The notes beneath the pieces are model-generated. The model had not been told where the DNA came from and made no database searches. It worked only from the letters and a program-made list of their open reading frames with translations. From Pseudotamlana agarivorans (lineage in GTDB: Bacteria; Bacteroidota; Bacteroidia; Flavobacteriales; Flavobacteriaceae): a DNA stretch of 64,000 nt. Positions 1-9,215 of this stretch are shown one piece after another (the stretch's first letter is position 1; the number at the start of each line of letters is the position of its first letter). The translations under genes and the position numbers were made by a program. The DNA lies in assembly GCF_001642835.1 (NCBI RefSeq), contig NZ_LXEI01000013.1:1-64000 (forward strand), in the 5' to 3' direction.

Positions 1-381
1 TTTTTAGGGAAGGCTACAGTAGGTAAGCGGTATAAACAAAATCTCTAATAAAAAAAAGATAGAAAAATCTATTTAGGCGCATTCTACAAAAAAGGTAAAC
101 AGGGAGACATACAAATAAAGCTAATAAACTTTAAGTAATAATGACATTGATTCGGCAGCTTAATCAAGATCTTTTTATACCATATTTTTAAAACTGTTAC
201 TACAACTATTTATAGTCTCGGTGGTTATCGATAATTCCATGGTGAGTTGAGTACCCTAGAAACATTAATTAATATACAGCGCTCTTAAACATTAAAATTA
301 TTTACACTTTTATGATTAGCATATCCATATATCGTTAAAAACGAAAATAAAACAACAACCTACTAAATCAAAAATTTAAAC
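1..381. other. intergenic region, left edge
   Basis: AT-rich stretch before the stop of the Fnr-type regulator gene. I see no open reading frame of convincing length, no TAnnTTTG promoter element on either strand and no clear terminator hairpin. It may be the 5' or 3' flank of a gene lying outside the window. Confidence 0.5.
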
Positions 382-1059
382 CTACTCAACACGCTCCAAA
401 CCAGCGAAGTCGATAATTCGAATGTATTTCCCAACCGATTCGATTAAACCTTCTTTTTTAAATTGAGAAAGAACGCGAATAGCCGATTCTGTAGCGGTTC
501 CTACAATACCTGCATAGTCTTCTCGAGACAGGAGAATACTTAAGGTGTCATCTGGATTGGTTCCAAAATTCTCATGAATATACAGTAAAGTTTCAGCCAA
601 ACGTTGACGAACTGATTTTTGAGCCATGTTCACGATAATATCATCAGAATCACGTAAATCGTGCGCCATGTCTTTTAATACCTCGAATGAAAACTTCGGG
701 TTTTTCTGTAAATCGGCAATAATTTCACTCTTAGGTATGAAGCATACTTCCATATCATTCAAGGCCGTAGCTTGTAAATTAGAACTTTCTTCGCTAATTA
801 GCGAACGCTGCCCCAATAACTGTCCCTTAACCACCATTTTTACAATTTGATCTTTGCCGTTTTCACTAAGTTTCGATAACTTACAAATACCATCTTTTAT
901 ACAGTAAACACCGTTTAAAACTTCGCCTTCTTCAAAAATTACTTCGCCTTTTTTTATAGAATGTGATGTTTTGCACGCAGATATACGCACCAACTCATCT
1001 TTTGTTAATGCTTTTAAAGAGTTAAACTGTTTAATTATACACTGTTCGCACTTGCCCAT
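382..1059 (-). CDS. Crp/Fnr-family oxygen-responsive regulator
   Basis: Probable cytoplasmic Fnr-like activator controlling the neighbouring cbb3 oxidase genes. The reading frame is open to 1134, but the ATG at 1059 is preferred because the protein then begins MGKCEQC, as usual for flavobacterial homologs; this gives 225 residues. Cys4, Cys7 and Cys29, with later Cys53 and Cys59, could hold an Fe-S cluster, although the spacing differs from E. coli FNR. A cyclic-nucleotide-type beta roll (about residues 20-130) is followed by a winged helix whose recognition helix contains ESAIR. This matches the ExxxR pattern by which FNR reads TGA-N6-TCA. A palindrome of exactly that type lies at 1096-1109 between this gene and ccoI. 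Oxygen sensing is inferred from family and context. Confidence 0.88.
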   Translation of the reverse strand: MGKCEQCIIKQFNSLKALTKDELVRISACKTSHSIKKGEVIFEEGEVLNGVYCIKDGICKLSKLSENGKDQIVKMVVKGQLLGQRSLISEESSNLQATALNDMEVCFIPKSEIIADLQKNPKFSFEVLKDMAHDLRDSDDIIVNMAQKSVRQRLAETLLYIHENFGTNPDDTLSILLSREDYAGIVGTATESAIRVLSQFKKEGLIESVGKYIRIIDFAGLERVE

Positions 1060-1095
1060 ACTTATAAATTTGTATTTTGTAAAAGTAATTAAATC

Positions 1096-1139
1096 ATGAC
1101 AATTATCATATGCTGTAAATTGTTGAATTTTCATTTTTG
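1096..1139 (+). promoter_or_regulatory. Fnr-type box and -7 element of ccoI
   Basis: The palindrome ATGACAATTATCAT (1096-1109) has the TGA-N6-TCA core of Crp/Fnr operators. A CATTTTTG element (1132-1139; consensus TAnnTTTG with one mismatch) begins 29.5 bp from the box centre. This predicts a transcript start near 1143 and the box near -41, typical of class II activation. The same spacing recurs upstream of ccoS and hemN. Confidence 0.7.
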
Positions 1140-1152
1140 TTAATAAGAATTA

Positions 1153-3561
1153 ATGAACGAACTTTCTATGGAACATAAAACGTGTTTCCACTGTGGATTA
1201 GATGCTACCGAAGCTGATATCACATTTGACGAAAAACCCTTTTGCTGCAACGGTTGTAAAACCGTTTACGAGATTTTCTCTGAAAATGATTTAACGTCAT
1301 ACTACGATTTACAACAGGCTCCCGGAGCAACACCTAAAGACGTTGAAGGCAAATACAATTTCCTAGACAATGCTAAAATTGTAGAAAATCTACTCGAATT
1401 TAACGATGATAATACTCAAATTGTAAGTCTATACATACCCCACATTCACTGTAGCTCATGCATATGGGTTTTAGAAAACTTGCACAAGCTTAATCCTGCT
1501 GTATCATCGTCCATGGTGAATTTCGGAAAGAAAACGGCTCGTATTACTTATAATGCTCACGAACTATCATTAAAAAACTTAGTTCAGCTACTAAGTCGTA
1601 TAGGTTATGAACCATTTATTAGCTTAGACGATTATTCAGTTGGCAAAAAAAATGTAGATCGCTCGCTAATATACAAACTTGGAGTAGCAGGGTTTGCCTT
1701 TGGAAACATCATGTTTTTATCTTTTCCGGAATATTTTCAAGTAGAAGAATTTTGGCTCGAACAGTTCAAACACCTTTTTAGATGGTTGATGTTTGCATTT
1801 TCATTACCCGTTGTTTTCTATTCGGCACAGGATTATTTTATTTCAGCTTACAAAGGGTTAAAATCACGAATTTTAAATATTGATGTCCCTATAGCTCTCG
1901 GTGCAGCTGTCCTTTTTATTAGAAGTACTGCTGAGATTATTTTAGATATTGGCACGGGCTTTTTTGATAGCCTTGCGGGACTTATCTTTTTTCTCCTTCT
2001 CGGCAAGTTTTTTCAGCAAAAAACATATAGCTTTTTATCGTTTGAACGCGATTATAAATCCTATTTCCCTATCGGAATAACAAAAATATCTGCTGATGGC
2101 GATGAATCATCTATTCAGGTTTACGATATTGAAAAAGGCGATCGTTTACTAATTAGAAACGAAGAACTCATTCCTGTTGATAGCATTTTAATAAAAGGAA
2201 AAGCACGAATTGATTATAGTTTTGTAACCGGTGAATCTGAAGCCGTATCAAAAAAATCGGGCGACAAACTTTACGCTGGCGGCAAACAAGTAGAAGGTAG
2301 CATCGAAATTGAAGTTTTAAAAAGTGTAGAACAGAGCTATTTAACACAGTTATGGAGTAACGATGTGTTTAACAAAAACAAAGAGGATGCTTTTACCACA
2401 TTAACCAACGCGATAAGCAAACGGTTTACCGTAGCGATTTTAAGCATTGCATTTCTAGCCACGAGCTATTGGCTTTTCACCGACTCGTCCAAAGCCTTAA
2501 ATGTGTTTACAGCCGTACTTATTATTGCTTGTCCTTGTGCTATTGCCCTAGCTGCCCCTTTCACATTAGGCAATATGCTTCGTATTTTCGGACGCCAAAA
2601 GTTTTATGCAAAAAACGCATCGGTTATTGAACAATTAGCCAATATAAACACCATTATTTTTGATAAAACAGGCACCATAACAGCCAATAAAGAAACCGCC
2701 ATTTCCTATGAAGGTTCACAGCTTTCTAATGCCGAGGAAGATTTCTTAAAAAGTACTTTACGGAATTCCAACCACCCCTTAAGCCGTTCGTTATATACCT
2801 TATTAAAGGAGAACAATATTGTACCTATAGAAAATTATGAAGAACATATAGGGAAAGGCATTGAAGCCCAATACAATGAGAGTTTTATGAAAATTGGCTC
2901 GGCACCCTTTGTTGGTTTACAGTCGGATGTCAAAAATTTAAATACCGAAGTTCACGTAAGCACCAATAACACCTACAAAGGCAAGTTTACCTTCTATAAT
3001 CGCTACCGCAAAGGGCTTTCAAAGCTCTTCAATCAGCTTAAAGCGACATATGATTTGGTGATATTATCTGGAGACAACGCCGGAGAACAAGAAAATCTCA
3101 CCAAATTACTTCCTGCTAAAACCAAATTGCTTTTTAACCAGAAACCAGAAGACAAACTGGAGTACATTAAACATCATCAAAATTCGGGCGCAAAGGTTTT
3201 AATGGTAGGCGACGGATTAAATGATGCTGGTGCTTTAGCACAGAGTGATGTAGGTATTGCCATTTCAGAAAATGTGAATGTATTCTCTCCAGCTTGTGAT
3301 GCTATTTTAGATGCGTCAAATTTTAATAGCCTATATTATTTCATAAAAGCATCAAAATCAGCTATAACCATTATAAAATGGAGTTTTCTTCTATCTTTAG
3401 TATATAATTCCATAGGCCTTTATTTTGCGGTTACCGGACAATTAGCACCAGTGATAGCCGCTATTTTGATGCCATTAAGTTCAATAAGCATAGTTGTATT
3501 TACGACAATTAGTACTAACTTAGTAGGAAAAAAAATTCAACAGAAGGTTGAAAAAACATGA
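1153..3561 (+). CDS. ccoI: cbb3 oxidase copper-transporting P-type ATPase CcoI/FixI
   Basis: Inner-membrane P1B ATPase expected to supply copper for cbb3 oxidase maturation. The N-terminus carries an extra metal-binding region (Cys11, Cys14 and a CCNGC motif at 31-35) typical of this subfamily, then a heavy-metal-associated domain with Cys100-x-x-Cys103. The membrane CPC motif is at 460-462, the phosphorylation motif DKTGT starts at Asp504, an HP dipeptide follows (SNHPLS), and the hinge motif is GDGLNDAG. At 802 residues it is full length. An alternative ATG at 1168 gives a start (MEHKTCFHCG) that fits the predicted promoter better. It is divergent from the Fnr-type gene and followed by ccoS, whose Fnr-type box overlaps this stop codon. 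Confidence 0.93.
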   Translation: MNELSMEHKTCFHCGLDATEADITFDEKPFCCNGCKTVYEIFSENDLTSYYDLQQAPGATPKDVEGKYNFLDNAKIVENLLEFNDDNTQIVSLYIPHIHCSSCIWVLENLHKLNPAVSSSMVNFGKKTARITYNAHELSLKNLVQLLSRIGYEPFISLDDYSVGKKNVDRSLIYKLGVAGFAFGNIMFLSFPEYFQVEEFWLEQFKHLFRWLMFAFSLPVVFYSAQDYFISAYKGLKSRILNIDVPIALGAAVLFIRSTAEIILDIGTGFFDSLAGLIFFLLLGKFFQQKTYSFLSFERDYKSYFPIGITKISADGDESSIQVYDIEKGDRLLIRNEELIPVDSILIKGKARIDYSFVTGESEAVSKKSGDKLYAGGKQVEGSIEIEVLKSVEQSYLTQLWSNDVFNKNKEDAFTTLTNAISKRFTVAILSIAFLATSYWLFTDSSKALNVFTAVLIIACPCAIALAAPFTLGNMLRIFGRQKFYAKNASVIEQLANINTIIFDKTGTITANKETAISYEGSQLSNAEEDFLKSTLRNSNHPLSRSLYTLLKENNIVPIENYEEHIGKGIEAQYNESFMKIGSAPFVGLQSDVKNLNTEVHVSTNNTYKGKFTFYNRYRKGLSKLFNQLKATYDLVILSGDNAGEQENLTKLLPAKTKLLFNQKPEDKLEYIKHHQNSGAKVLMVGDGLNDAGALAQSDVGIAISENVNVFSPACDAILDASNFNSLYYFIKASKSAITIIKWSFLLSLVYNSIGLYFAVTGQLAPVIAAILMPLSSISIVVFTTISTNLVGKKIQQKVEKT

Positions 3562-3601
3562 TAAATGTCATATTTTAGGATGGCATTTAAAAATATTTTT
3601 G
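3558..3601 (+). promoter_or_regulatory. Fnr-type box and promoter of the ccoS-ccoN operon
   Basis: ATGATAAATGTCAT (3558-3571) overlaps the ccoI stop codon. A perfect TAnnTTTG element, TATTTTTG, occupies 3594-3601 and starts 29.5 bp from the centre of the box. The predicted start is near 3605, 26 bp before the ccoS ATG. The box suggests a second, internal Fnr-dependent promoter for the structural genes. Confidence 0.75.
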
Positions 3602-3630
3602 ATTTCTAAACTTTAATCGAGCACGCCTAA

Positions 3631-3822
3631 ATGAGTGTTATTTATATTCTACTAGCAATCAGTATCCTAGTTGCCATAAGCTTCTTCATCGCATTTGTTG
3701 TTGCCGTAAAAAGCGGTCAGTACGACGACAGCTATACCCCTTCAGTGCGCATGCTCTTTGAAGATGAACTTGTAAAAGAAAAACCAAAAAAAATAAGCAC
3801 TAACCAAAAGACTAATTCTTAA
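3631..3822 (+). CDS. ccoS: cbb3 oxidase maturation protein CcoS
   Basis: Small single-pass membrane protein of 63 residues needed for cofactor insertion in the cbb3 oxidase of other bacteria. It begins MSVIYILLAISILVA, a hydrophobic segment spanning about residues 3-26, and the short cytoplasmic tail is rich in Lys. Size, topology and position between ccoI and ccoN fit the CcoS family. It is separated from ccoN/O by only two bases, so the two are probably co-translated. The predicted Fnr-dependent promoter starts just upstream. Confidence 0.9.
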   Translation: MSVIYILLAISILVAISFFIAFVVAVKSGQYDDSYTPSVRMLFEDELVKEKPKKISTNQKTNS

Positions 3823-3824
3823 CT

Positions 3825-6017
3825 ATGGAAATGCAACAGTTTCATTACGATAACAAAATCGTTACTAAATTTATCTACGCTACAATAGTTTTCGGTGTAG
3901 TTGGCATGGCAGTAGGTTTACTACTTGCCTTTTTGTTTTTATTCCCTAATCTAACCGACGGTATTTCATGGTTAAGTTTTGGGCGATTAAGACCTCTACA
4001 CACCAATGCAGTTATTTTTGCCTTTGTGGGTAATGCCATGTTTGCAGGTATTTATTATTCACTTCAGCGTTTATTAAAAGCGCGTATGGCCAGTGATTTA
4101 CTTAGTAATATTAATTTCTGGGGCTGGCAGCTTATTATCGTTGCTGCTGCGATATCACTGCCTTTAGGCTACACATCATCTAAGGAATATGCCGAATTGG
4201 AATGGCCTATCGATATTGCCATAGCAGTCATTTGGGTGGTTTTTGGTATCAATATGATCTGGACCATTTTAAAACGTAGACAGCGTCATTTATATGTAGC
4301 CATTTGGTTTTATATTGCCACATTCGTAACCGTTGCTGTGCTTCATATATTTAATAATATTGAGTTACCGGTTAGCGCTATGAAAAGTTACTCAGTTTAT
4401 GCCGGAGTTCAAGATGCCTTAGTACAATGGTGGTACGGCCACAATGCGGTAGCATTCTTTTTAACGACGCCGTTTTTAGGATTAATGTATTACTTTGTTC
4501 CTAAAGCGGCTAATAGACCTGTATACTCTTACAGACTTTCTATTGTTCACTTTTGGTCTTTAATCTTTATCTATATCTGGGCAGGGCCTCACCACTTATT
4601 ATATACCGCTTTACCTGAATGGGCTCAAAATTTAGGTGTTGCCTTTTCGGTAATGTTACTTATGCCTTCTTGGGGTGGTATGATAAACGGACTTCTAACC
4701 CTTCGTGGTGCTTGGGATAAGGTACGTACCGATCCTGTTTTAAAATTTATGGTAGTCGCCATAACAGGTTATGGTATGGCCACCTTTGAAGGTCCGATGC
4801 TATCATTAAAAAATGTAAACGCCGTGGCCCACTTTACCGATTGGATTATTGCCCACGTTCACGTAGGTGCACTAGCATGGAACGGTTTCATGGCTTTTGG
4901 TATTATTTACTACCTCATCCCACGATTATTTAAAACGAAACTTTATTCTTTAGCTCTTGCAAATCTTCATTTTTGGTTAGGAACTTTAGGTATTATCATG
5001 TATGCCTTACCGTTATATGTTGCTGGATTTACACAGTATTCTATGTGGCAACAATTTAACCCTGATGGCACTTTAGTTTACGGAAACTTCTTAGAAACCG
5101 TTACCGAAATTATGCCAATGTACTGGATGCGTGCCATTGGTGGTAGTTTATACATTATAGGCATGTTTGTTTTGGTTTACAATATTATTGTAACCATTAA
5201 GCAAGGAACGCCTGTTGAGGATGAATTGGCCCAAGCTCCTGCTTTAGAAAAAGTAACCAACAAAAGAACAGCTAATGAAGGATGGCACACATGGTTAGAG
5301 CGTAGACCAATTCAACTTACCATTTTAGCCACCGTAGCTATTTTAATTGGAGGTATCATTCAAATTGTACCTACGATTATGGTGAAATCAAATATTCCTA
5401 CCATTGCCAGCGTAAAACCTTATACACCTTTAGAACTAGAAGGTCGTGATATCTATATTAGAGAAGGTTGTGTGAGCTGTCACTCTCAAATGATTCGTCC
5501 GTTTAGACACGAAGTAGAGCGTTACGGTGAATACTCTAAAGCGGGTGAATATGTTTACGATCACCCATTCCTATGGGGAAGTAAACGTACTGGACCGGAT
5601 TTACATCGTATTGGTCAAAAGTACTCCGACAACTGGCACTTTAACCATATGTACGACCCACAAAGTACATCTTCGGGTTCTATCATGCCACGTTACCCTT
5701 GGTTAATTACTGGTGAAAGCAGCCGATTAGACAAATCGATGACTGAGACTAAAATGAAAGCCATGGTGTCTCTAGGGGTACCTTACACCGAAGAAGAGAT
5801 TGCCAATGCGCAACAACACATGAATGAACAAGGTGCTCAAATTGAAAAGAATTTATATTCCGATCCTGACTTTGTAACAGCCTATGAAGCTGATAAAAAA
5901 TCGGCCGCCCAAAACGGAGAAGATTTTATAGAAATGAAAGACAGAGAAATTGTTGCTATGATTGCTTATTTACAGCGATTAGGAACCGACATTAAAGTGG
6001 AAACCACACAACAATAA
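3825..6017 (+). CDS. ccoNO: cbb3-type cytochrome c oxidase, fused subunits I and II (CcoN-CcoO)
   Basis: Catalytic heme-copper oxidase plus monoheme cytochrome in a single 730-residue chain, an arrangement common in Bacteroidota. Residues 1 to about 480 form the CcoN part, with multiple membrane helices and His ligands visible in HTNAVIF, WWYGHNAVAF, AGPHHLLY and HVHVGALAW. A membrane anchor then leads to the CcoO part, which holds the heme c motif CVSCH (Cys549, Cys552, His553) followed by SQMIRPF. The enzyme reduces oxygen with high affinity and pumps protons. The gene follows ccoS directly and precedes ccoQ and ccoP. A second ATG lies two codons inside the start. Confidence 0.95.
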   Translation: MEMQQFHYDNKIVTKFIYATIVFGVVGMAVGLLLAFLFLFPNLTDGISWLSFGRLRPLHTNAVIFAFVGNAMFAGIYYSLQRLLKARMASDLLSNINFWGWQLIIVAAAISLPLGYTSSKEYAELEWPIDIAIAVIWVVFGINMIWTILKRRQRHLYVAIWFYIATFVTVAVLHIFNNIELPVSAMKSYSVYAGVQDALVQWWYGHNAVAFFLTTPFLGLMYYFVPKAANRPVYSYRLSIVHFWSLIFIYIWAGPHHLLYTALPEWAQNLGVAFSVMLLMPSWGGMINGLLTLRGAWDKVRTDPVLKFMVVAITGYGMATFEGPMLSLKNVNAVAHFTDWIIAHVHVGALAWNGFMAFGIIYYLIPRLFKTKLYSLALANLHFWLGTLGIIMYALPLYVAGFTQYSMWQQFNPDGTLVYGNFLETVTEIMPMYWMRAIGGSLYIIGMFVLVYNIIVTIKQGTPVEDELAQAPALEKVTNKRTANEGWHTWLERRPIQLTILATVAILIGGIIQIVPTIMVKSNIPTIASVKPYTPLELEGRDIYIREGCVSCHSQMIRPFRHEVERYGEYSKAGEYVYDHPFLWGSKRTGPDLHRIGQKYSDNWHFNHMYDPQSTSSGSIMPRYPWLITGESSRLDKSMTETKMKAMVSLGVPYTEEEIANAQQHMNEQGAQIEKNLYSDPDFVTAYEADKKSAAQNGEDFIEMKDREIVAMIAYLQRLGTDIKVETTQQ

Positions 6018-6036
6018 TGATCTAAAACAAGCAACC

Positions 6037-6225
6037 ATGTTAAAATATATAAAAAACCATATGGAGAGTATTGCCGGTATAGAAATATACCCAATCATCT
6101 CTTTATTAATCTTTTTCATCTTTTTTGTAGCCTTATTTTGGTGGGTTATTACCGCTAAAAAAGATTACATTAATAGAGTGAGTAATTTACCTTTAGACAA
6201 CCACCAAAACGACGACATATTATGA
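6037..6225 (+). CDS. ccoQ: cbb3 oxidase small subunit CcoQ
   Basis: Sixty-two residues with one membrane helix (about residues 15-40, rich in Ile and Phe, followed by WWVITAKK). Position between ccoN/O and ccoP and the length match CcoQ, which stabilises the complex in other bacteria. Sequence conservation in this family is low, so the name rests mostly on position and topology. The last codons overlap the ccoP start in an ATGA arrangement. Confidence 0.8.
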   Translation: MLKYIKNHMESIAGIEIYPIISLLIFFIFFVALFWWVITAKKDYINRVSNLPLDNHQNDDIL

Positions 6226-7208
6226 GAAATTTAGTACCATCTTGGATTCGAGTTCCACTCCTATTTTTTATCGTAGCTGGAACTGTTGAATTCTTTGTAG
6301 ATTCTGGAAATCAGCCGGCCTTTATTAAATACCCAGCCGTTTTAATGTTCTTACTTCTGGTGTTGTTTATATTAATTTCCATTGAAGGTATTGTGGGCTC
6401 GCTAGAGAATGTCATGTTTCAAAAACTGGATCCTGAAGCAAAGGCGCGTTTTATTGCCGACAAAGAAAAAGCATCACAGTTTCCATGGTTAAAGAAAACC
6501 TACCTGAAACTATTAGGTTCAAAACCTTTAGAGAAAGAAGATGAAATTATTTTAGACCATAGTTACGATGGCATTAAAGAATTAGATAATGATTTACCAC
6601 CATGGTGGAAATATGCCTTCTACATATCTATTGTTTTTGCTGTTATTTACCTTTTAAGATACGAAGTGTTTAGTGGCCCATCACAAATTGAAGAATTTGA
6701 CACTGAATTGGCTGAAGCTAAAGTCGCGATTGAAGCTTATAAGAAAACAGCCAAAGGTTTGGTTGATGTAAATACCGTAACCGTACTTACTGAAACAGCC
6801 GATTTAGCCGCAGGTAAAACCATTTTTGAAACCAACTGTGTGGCCTGTCATATGGCCGATGGCGGCGGTGGTATTGGTCCGAATTTAACCGATAATCACT
6901 GGATTCTAGGTGGCGATATTAAAAGCATTTTCCATACCGTTTCTGAAGGTGGTCGTGCAGGAAAAGGGATGATTGCTTGGAAAGCACAATTAAAACCTTT
7001 AGAAATTGCACAGGTAGCCAGTTATGTACTAACATTTCAAGGTACGACACCGGCAAATCCTAAAGCACCTGAAGGCGATATTATTGTAGACCATACAGCT
7101 GAAGCCGTAGAAGCAGTAACAGATACCACTGAAACAACAGCATCAGAAGTGAAAGCTGATAGCATCGCTTTACCCGATGCTACACCAGCTGATATGCCTA
7201 CGGAATAA
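6222..7208 (+). CDS. ccoP: cbb3 oxidase cytochrome c subunit CcoP (monoheme)
   Basis: Membrane-anchored cytochrome c that passes electrons to the oxidase core. The N-terminal third has three hydrophobic segments (about residues 8-26, 34-58 and 124-146) in the FixP N-terminal pattern. The periplasmic part has one heme motif, Cys206-x-x-Cys209-His210, followed by GGGGIGPNLTD. Proteobacterial CcoP usually has two CXXCH motifs; only one is present here. The tail after residue 290 is acidic and rich in Thr, Ala and Glu. It overlaps ccoQ by four bases. Confidence 0.93.
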   Translation: MRNLVPSWIRVPLLFFIVAGTVEFFVDSGNQPAFIKYPAVLMFLLLVLFILISIEGIVGSLENVMFQKLDPEAKARFIADKEKASQFPWLKKTYLKLLGSKPLEKEDEIILDHSYDGIKELDNDLPPWWKYAFYISIVFAVIYLLRYEVFSGPSQIEEFDTELAEAKVAIEAYKKTAKGLVDVNTVTVLTETADLAAGKTIFETNCVACHMADGGGGIGPNLTDNHWILGGDIKSIFHTVSEGGRAGKGMIAWKAQLKPLEIAQVASYVLTFQGTTPANPKAPEGDIIVDHTAEAVEAVTDTTETTASEVKADSIALPDATPADMPTE

Positions 7209-7233
7209 ACGCATTGATTGTAAAAATTAAATT

Positions 7234-7262
7234 GACCTCTTGAGTTATCAAACCAGGAGGTC
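7234..7262 (+). promoter_or_regulatory. hairpin upstream of the TTG-initiated ccoG
   Basis: GACCTCTTG (7234-7242) can pair with CAGGAGGTC (7254-7262), giving nine base pairs with one G-T wobble and an 11-base loop. The 3' arm contains AGGAGG, but it lies 17 bases from the TTG start, too far for a standard ribosome site. There is no T-run, so it is not an obvious terminator; an mRNA processing or attenuation role is possible. Confidence 0.4.
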
Positions 7263-7277
7263 TTAAATACTAAAACC

Positions 7278-8702
7278 TTGGAAACCCCAGACAACGAAAC
7301 ATTTAGAGATTCAATTGGAACGGTAACCAAAGAAGGTAAACGTGCTTGGGTATTTCCTAAAAAACCAAACGGAAAATTTTACAAATACCGTAAGTACGTC
7401 AGTTATGTATTATTGATATTTTTACTGGTTTCGCCTTTTATAAAAGTAAACGGCAATCAGTTTTTAATGTTCAATGTTTTAGAACGCCGCTTTAATATTT
7501 TCGGGTTTCCTTTTTGGCCTCAAGATTTTTATTTGTTTGTAATTTCCATGCTTATCGGGGTCATCTTCATTGCCCTCTTTACCGTGGCTTTTGGTAGGAT
7601 TTTTTGCGGATGGATTTGTCCGCAAACCATTTTCATGGAAATGGTATTTCGTCGTATAGAATTTTGGATTGAAGGCGATCGCGGAAAACAAATGCGCTTG
7701 GCCAAGCAACCTTGGAATGCCGAAAAAATAAGAAAGAAGGGATTAAAACTTATCATTTTTTTAGCCATCTCGTTTATTATCGCTAATGTTTTTCTTGCTT
7801 ATCTTATTGGTAGCGATAAGCTTTTAAGCTATATCAAATCAGGCCCAACCGACCATCTAAGCACACTGGTTTCGTTAATTATTTTTACCGCTGTATTTTA
7901 TTTTGTTTTTGCTTGGTTTAGAGAGCAAGTCTGTATTATAGCTTGCCCCTACGGCAGATTGCAAGGCACCCTTTTAGATAACAAATCTATAGTTGTAGCT
8001 TACGACCATAAACGTGGTGAAGCTGAAAATGGCAGAAAAAAATTCAAGAAAAATGAAGATCGCGAAGCCCTAGGTTTTGGCGATTGTATTGATTGCAAGC
8101 AGTGTGTAAACGTGTGCCCTACTGGTATTGATATTCGAAATGGCACCCAATTAGAATGTGTTAATTGTACGGCATGTATTGACGAATGCGATCATATCAT
8201 GGAAAGCGTCAATTTACCAAAAGGACTTATTCGATATGCTAGTGAAGAAGAAATAGAAAATAAAGCGACCTTTAAGCTAACACCAAGAATGAAAGGCTAC
8301 GCGGCCGTTTTAGTCATATTAGTAGGCTTACTTACAGGCATGTTGTTCTTAAGAAACGATATTGAAGCCAATGTTTTAAGGCTACCAGGACAACTTTACG
8401 AACATAAAGACAACAACATCATTAGTAATGTGTTCACTTATAAACTCGTGAATAAAACTACACACGATTTTAATAACGTCACGCTAAAACTGATGTCACA
8501 TAAGGGTACTTTAAAAATCGTAGCGACTAGCGACACCCTTTTTGTGCCAAGCCAAGGTCTTGCGGAAGGCACTTTATTTGTTGAGATTAACAATAATGAC
8601 TTATCAGGAGATCGCAATAAAATTGAAATTGGCGTTTATAAAGACAACGATTTAATTGAAACGACTACAGCAAACTTTTTAGGACCAAGAAGCTTTAAGT
8701 AG
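7278..8702 (+). CDS. ccoG: cbb3 oxidase assembly ferredoxin-like protein CcoG/RdxA/FixG
   Basis: Membrane-bound iron-sulfur protein that helps deliver copper to the cbb3 oxidase in other bacteria. It has five or so membrane helices, CGWICPQ and CIIACPYG membrane Cys motifs, and two [4Fe-4S] sites (CIDCKQCVNVCP and CVNCTACIDECD). The C-terminal part is an Ig-like FixG domain. The start is a TTG codon: the family-typical N-terminus (PDNETFRDSIG) begins right there and the next Met is about 65 residues inside. At 474 residues it is full length. It follows ccoP by 69 bases containing a hairpin. Confidence 0.93.
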   Translation: METPDNETFRDSIGTVTKEGKRAWVFPKKPNGKFYKYRKYVSYVLLIFLLVSPFIKVNGNQFLMFNVLERRFNIFGFPFWPQDFYLFVISMLIGVIFIALFTVAFGRIFCGWICPQTIFMEMVFRRIEFWIEGDRGKQMRLAKQPWNAEKIRKKGLKLIIFLAISFIIANVFLAYLIGSDKLLSYIKSGPTDHLSTLVSLIIFTAVFYFVFAWFREQVCIIACPYGRLQGTLLDNKSIVVAYDHKRGEAENGRKKFKKNEDREALGFGDCIDCKQCVNVCPTGIDIRNGTQLECVNCTACIDECDHIMESVNLPKGLIRYASEEEIENKATFKLTPRMKGYAAVLVILVGLLTGMLFLRNDIEANVLRLPGQLYEHKDNNIISNVFTYKLVNKTTHDFNNVTLKLMSHKGTLKIVATSDTLFVPSQGLAEGTLFVEINNNDLSGDRNKIEIGVYKDNDLIETTTANFLGPRSFK

Positions 8703-8729
8703 GATAACTAAGAAGGAATTAAACACAGG

Positions 8730-8747
8730 TTCTCGTTCTCACGAGAA
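8730..8747 (+). other. short hairpin between ccoG and ccoH
   Basis: TTCTCGT and ACGAGAA form a seven-pair stem around TCTC, followed by a run of A. On the plus strand there is no T-run, so read-through into ccoH is expected. It may stabilise the upstream transcript. Confidence 0.35.
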
Positions 8748-8767
8748 AAAAAAAACAAAGAACAGCG

Positions 8768-9214
8768 ATGAAAATAAATTGGGGAACAGGCATTGTATTA
8801 GCATTCATAGGATTCATTTCCTTTATCATGTACTTTATCGTGACTATGAATGTGAACAAAGATTTTGAACACGAATTGGTCACAGAAGATTATTATGGTG
8901 TCGAATTAGCCTATCAGAATGATATCGATAAGCTAAACAACGCGAATACACTTTCAGAAAATATTAGCTACACAAAAACCAAAGAAGGTCTGCTTATTAC
9001 TTTTCCAAAAGACCTTAATTATAAAAATATAACAGGCAAAGTCATCCTATACAGACCTTCAAATAAAAAATTAGATTTTGAAGAACCCATTGCCTTAAAA
9101 GATTCCAAAATGTTTATAGTAAATGAACGCTTAATTGACGGACGTTGGAACCTGAGGATAGACTGGAACTACAACGGTACTTCATACTTGTTTAAAGAAG
9201 CCGTACATTTTTAA
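8768..9214 (+). CDS. ccoH: FixH/CcoH family protein
   Basis: Inner-membrane protein of 148 residues needed for cbb3 assembly or stability in other bacteria. One N-terminal membrane helix (GTGIVLAFIGFISFIMYFIV, about residues 6-25) is followed by the conserved segment LVTEDYYGVELAYQ, a hallmark of FixH, and a beta-rich periplasmic domain ending in WNLRIDWNYNG. It sits directly downstream of ccoG and one base before the next gene, as in other flavobacterial cco clusters. Confidence 0.9.
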   Translation: MKINWGTGIVLAFIGFISFIMYFIVTMNVNKDFEHELVTEDYYGVELAYQNDIDKLNNANTLSENISYTKTKEGLLITFPKDLNYKNITGKVILYRPSNKKLDFEEPIALKDSKMFIVNERLIDGRWNLRIDWNYNGTSYLFKEAVHF

Positions 9215-9215
9215 T

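Noticed and set aside
1061-1080. Fnr-type activated promoter for the regulator gene itself
   Set aside because: The palindrome could act in both directions, but no TAnnTTTG element lies at the matching distance on the minus strand.
7242-7254. Fnr-type box before ccoG (TTGAGTTATCAA)
   Set aside because: The half-sites are separated by four bases, not six, so the TGA-N6-TCA rule is not met; it is part of a hairpin loop.
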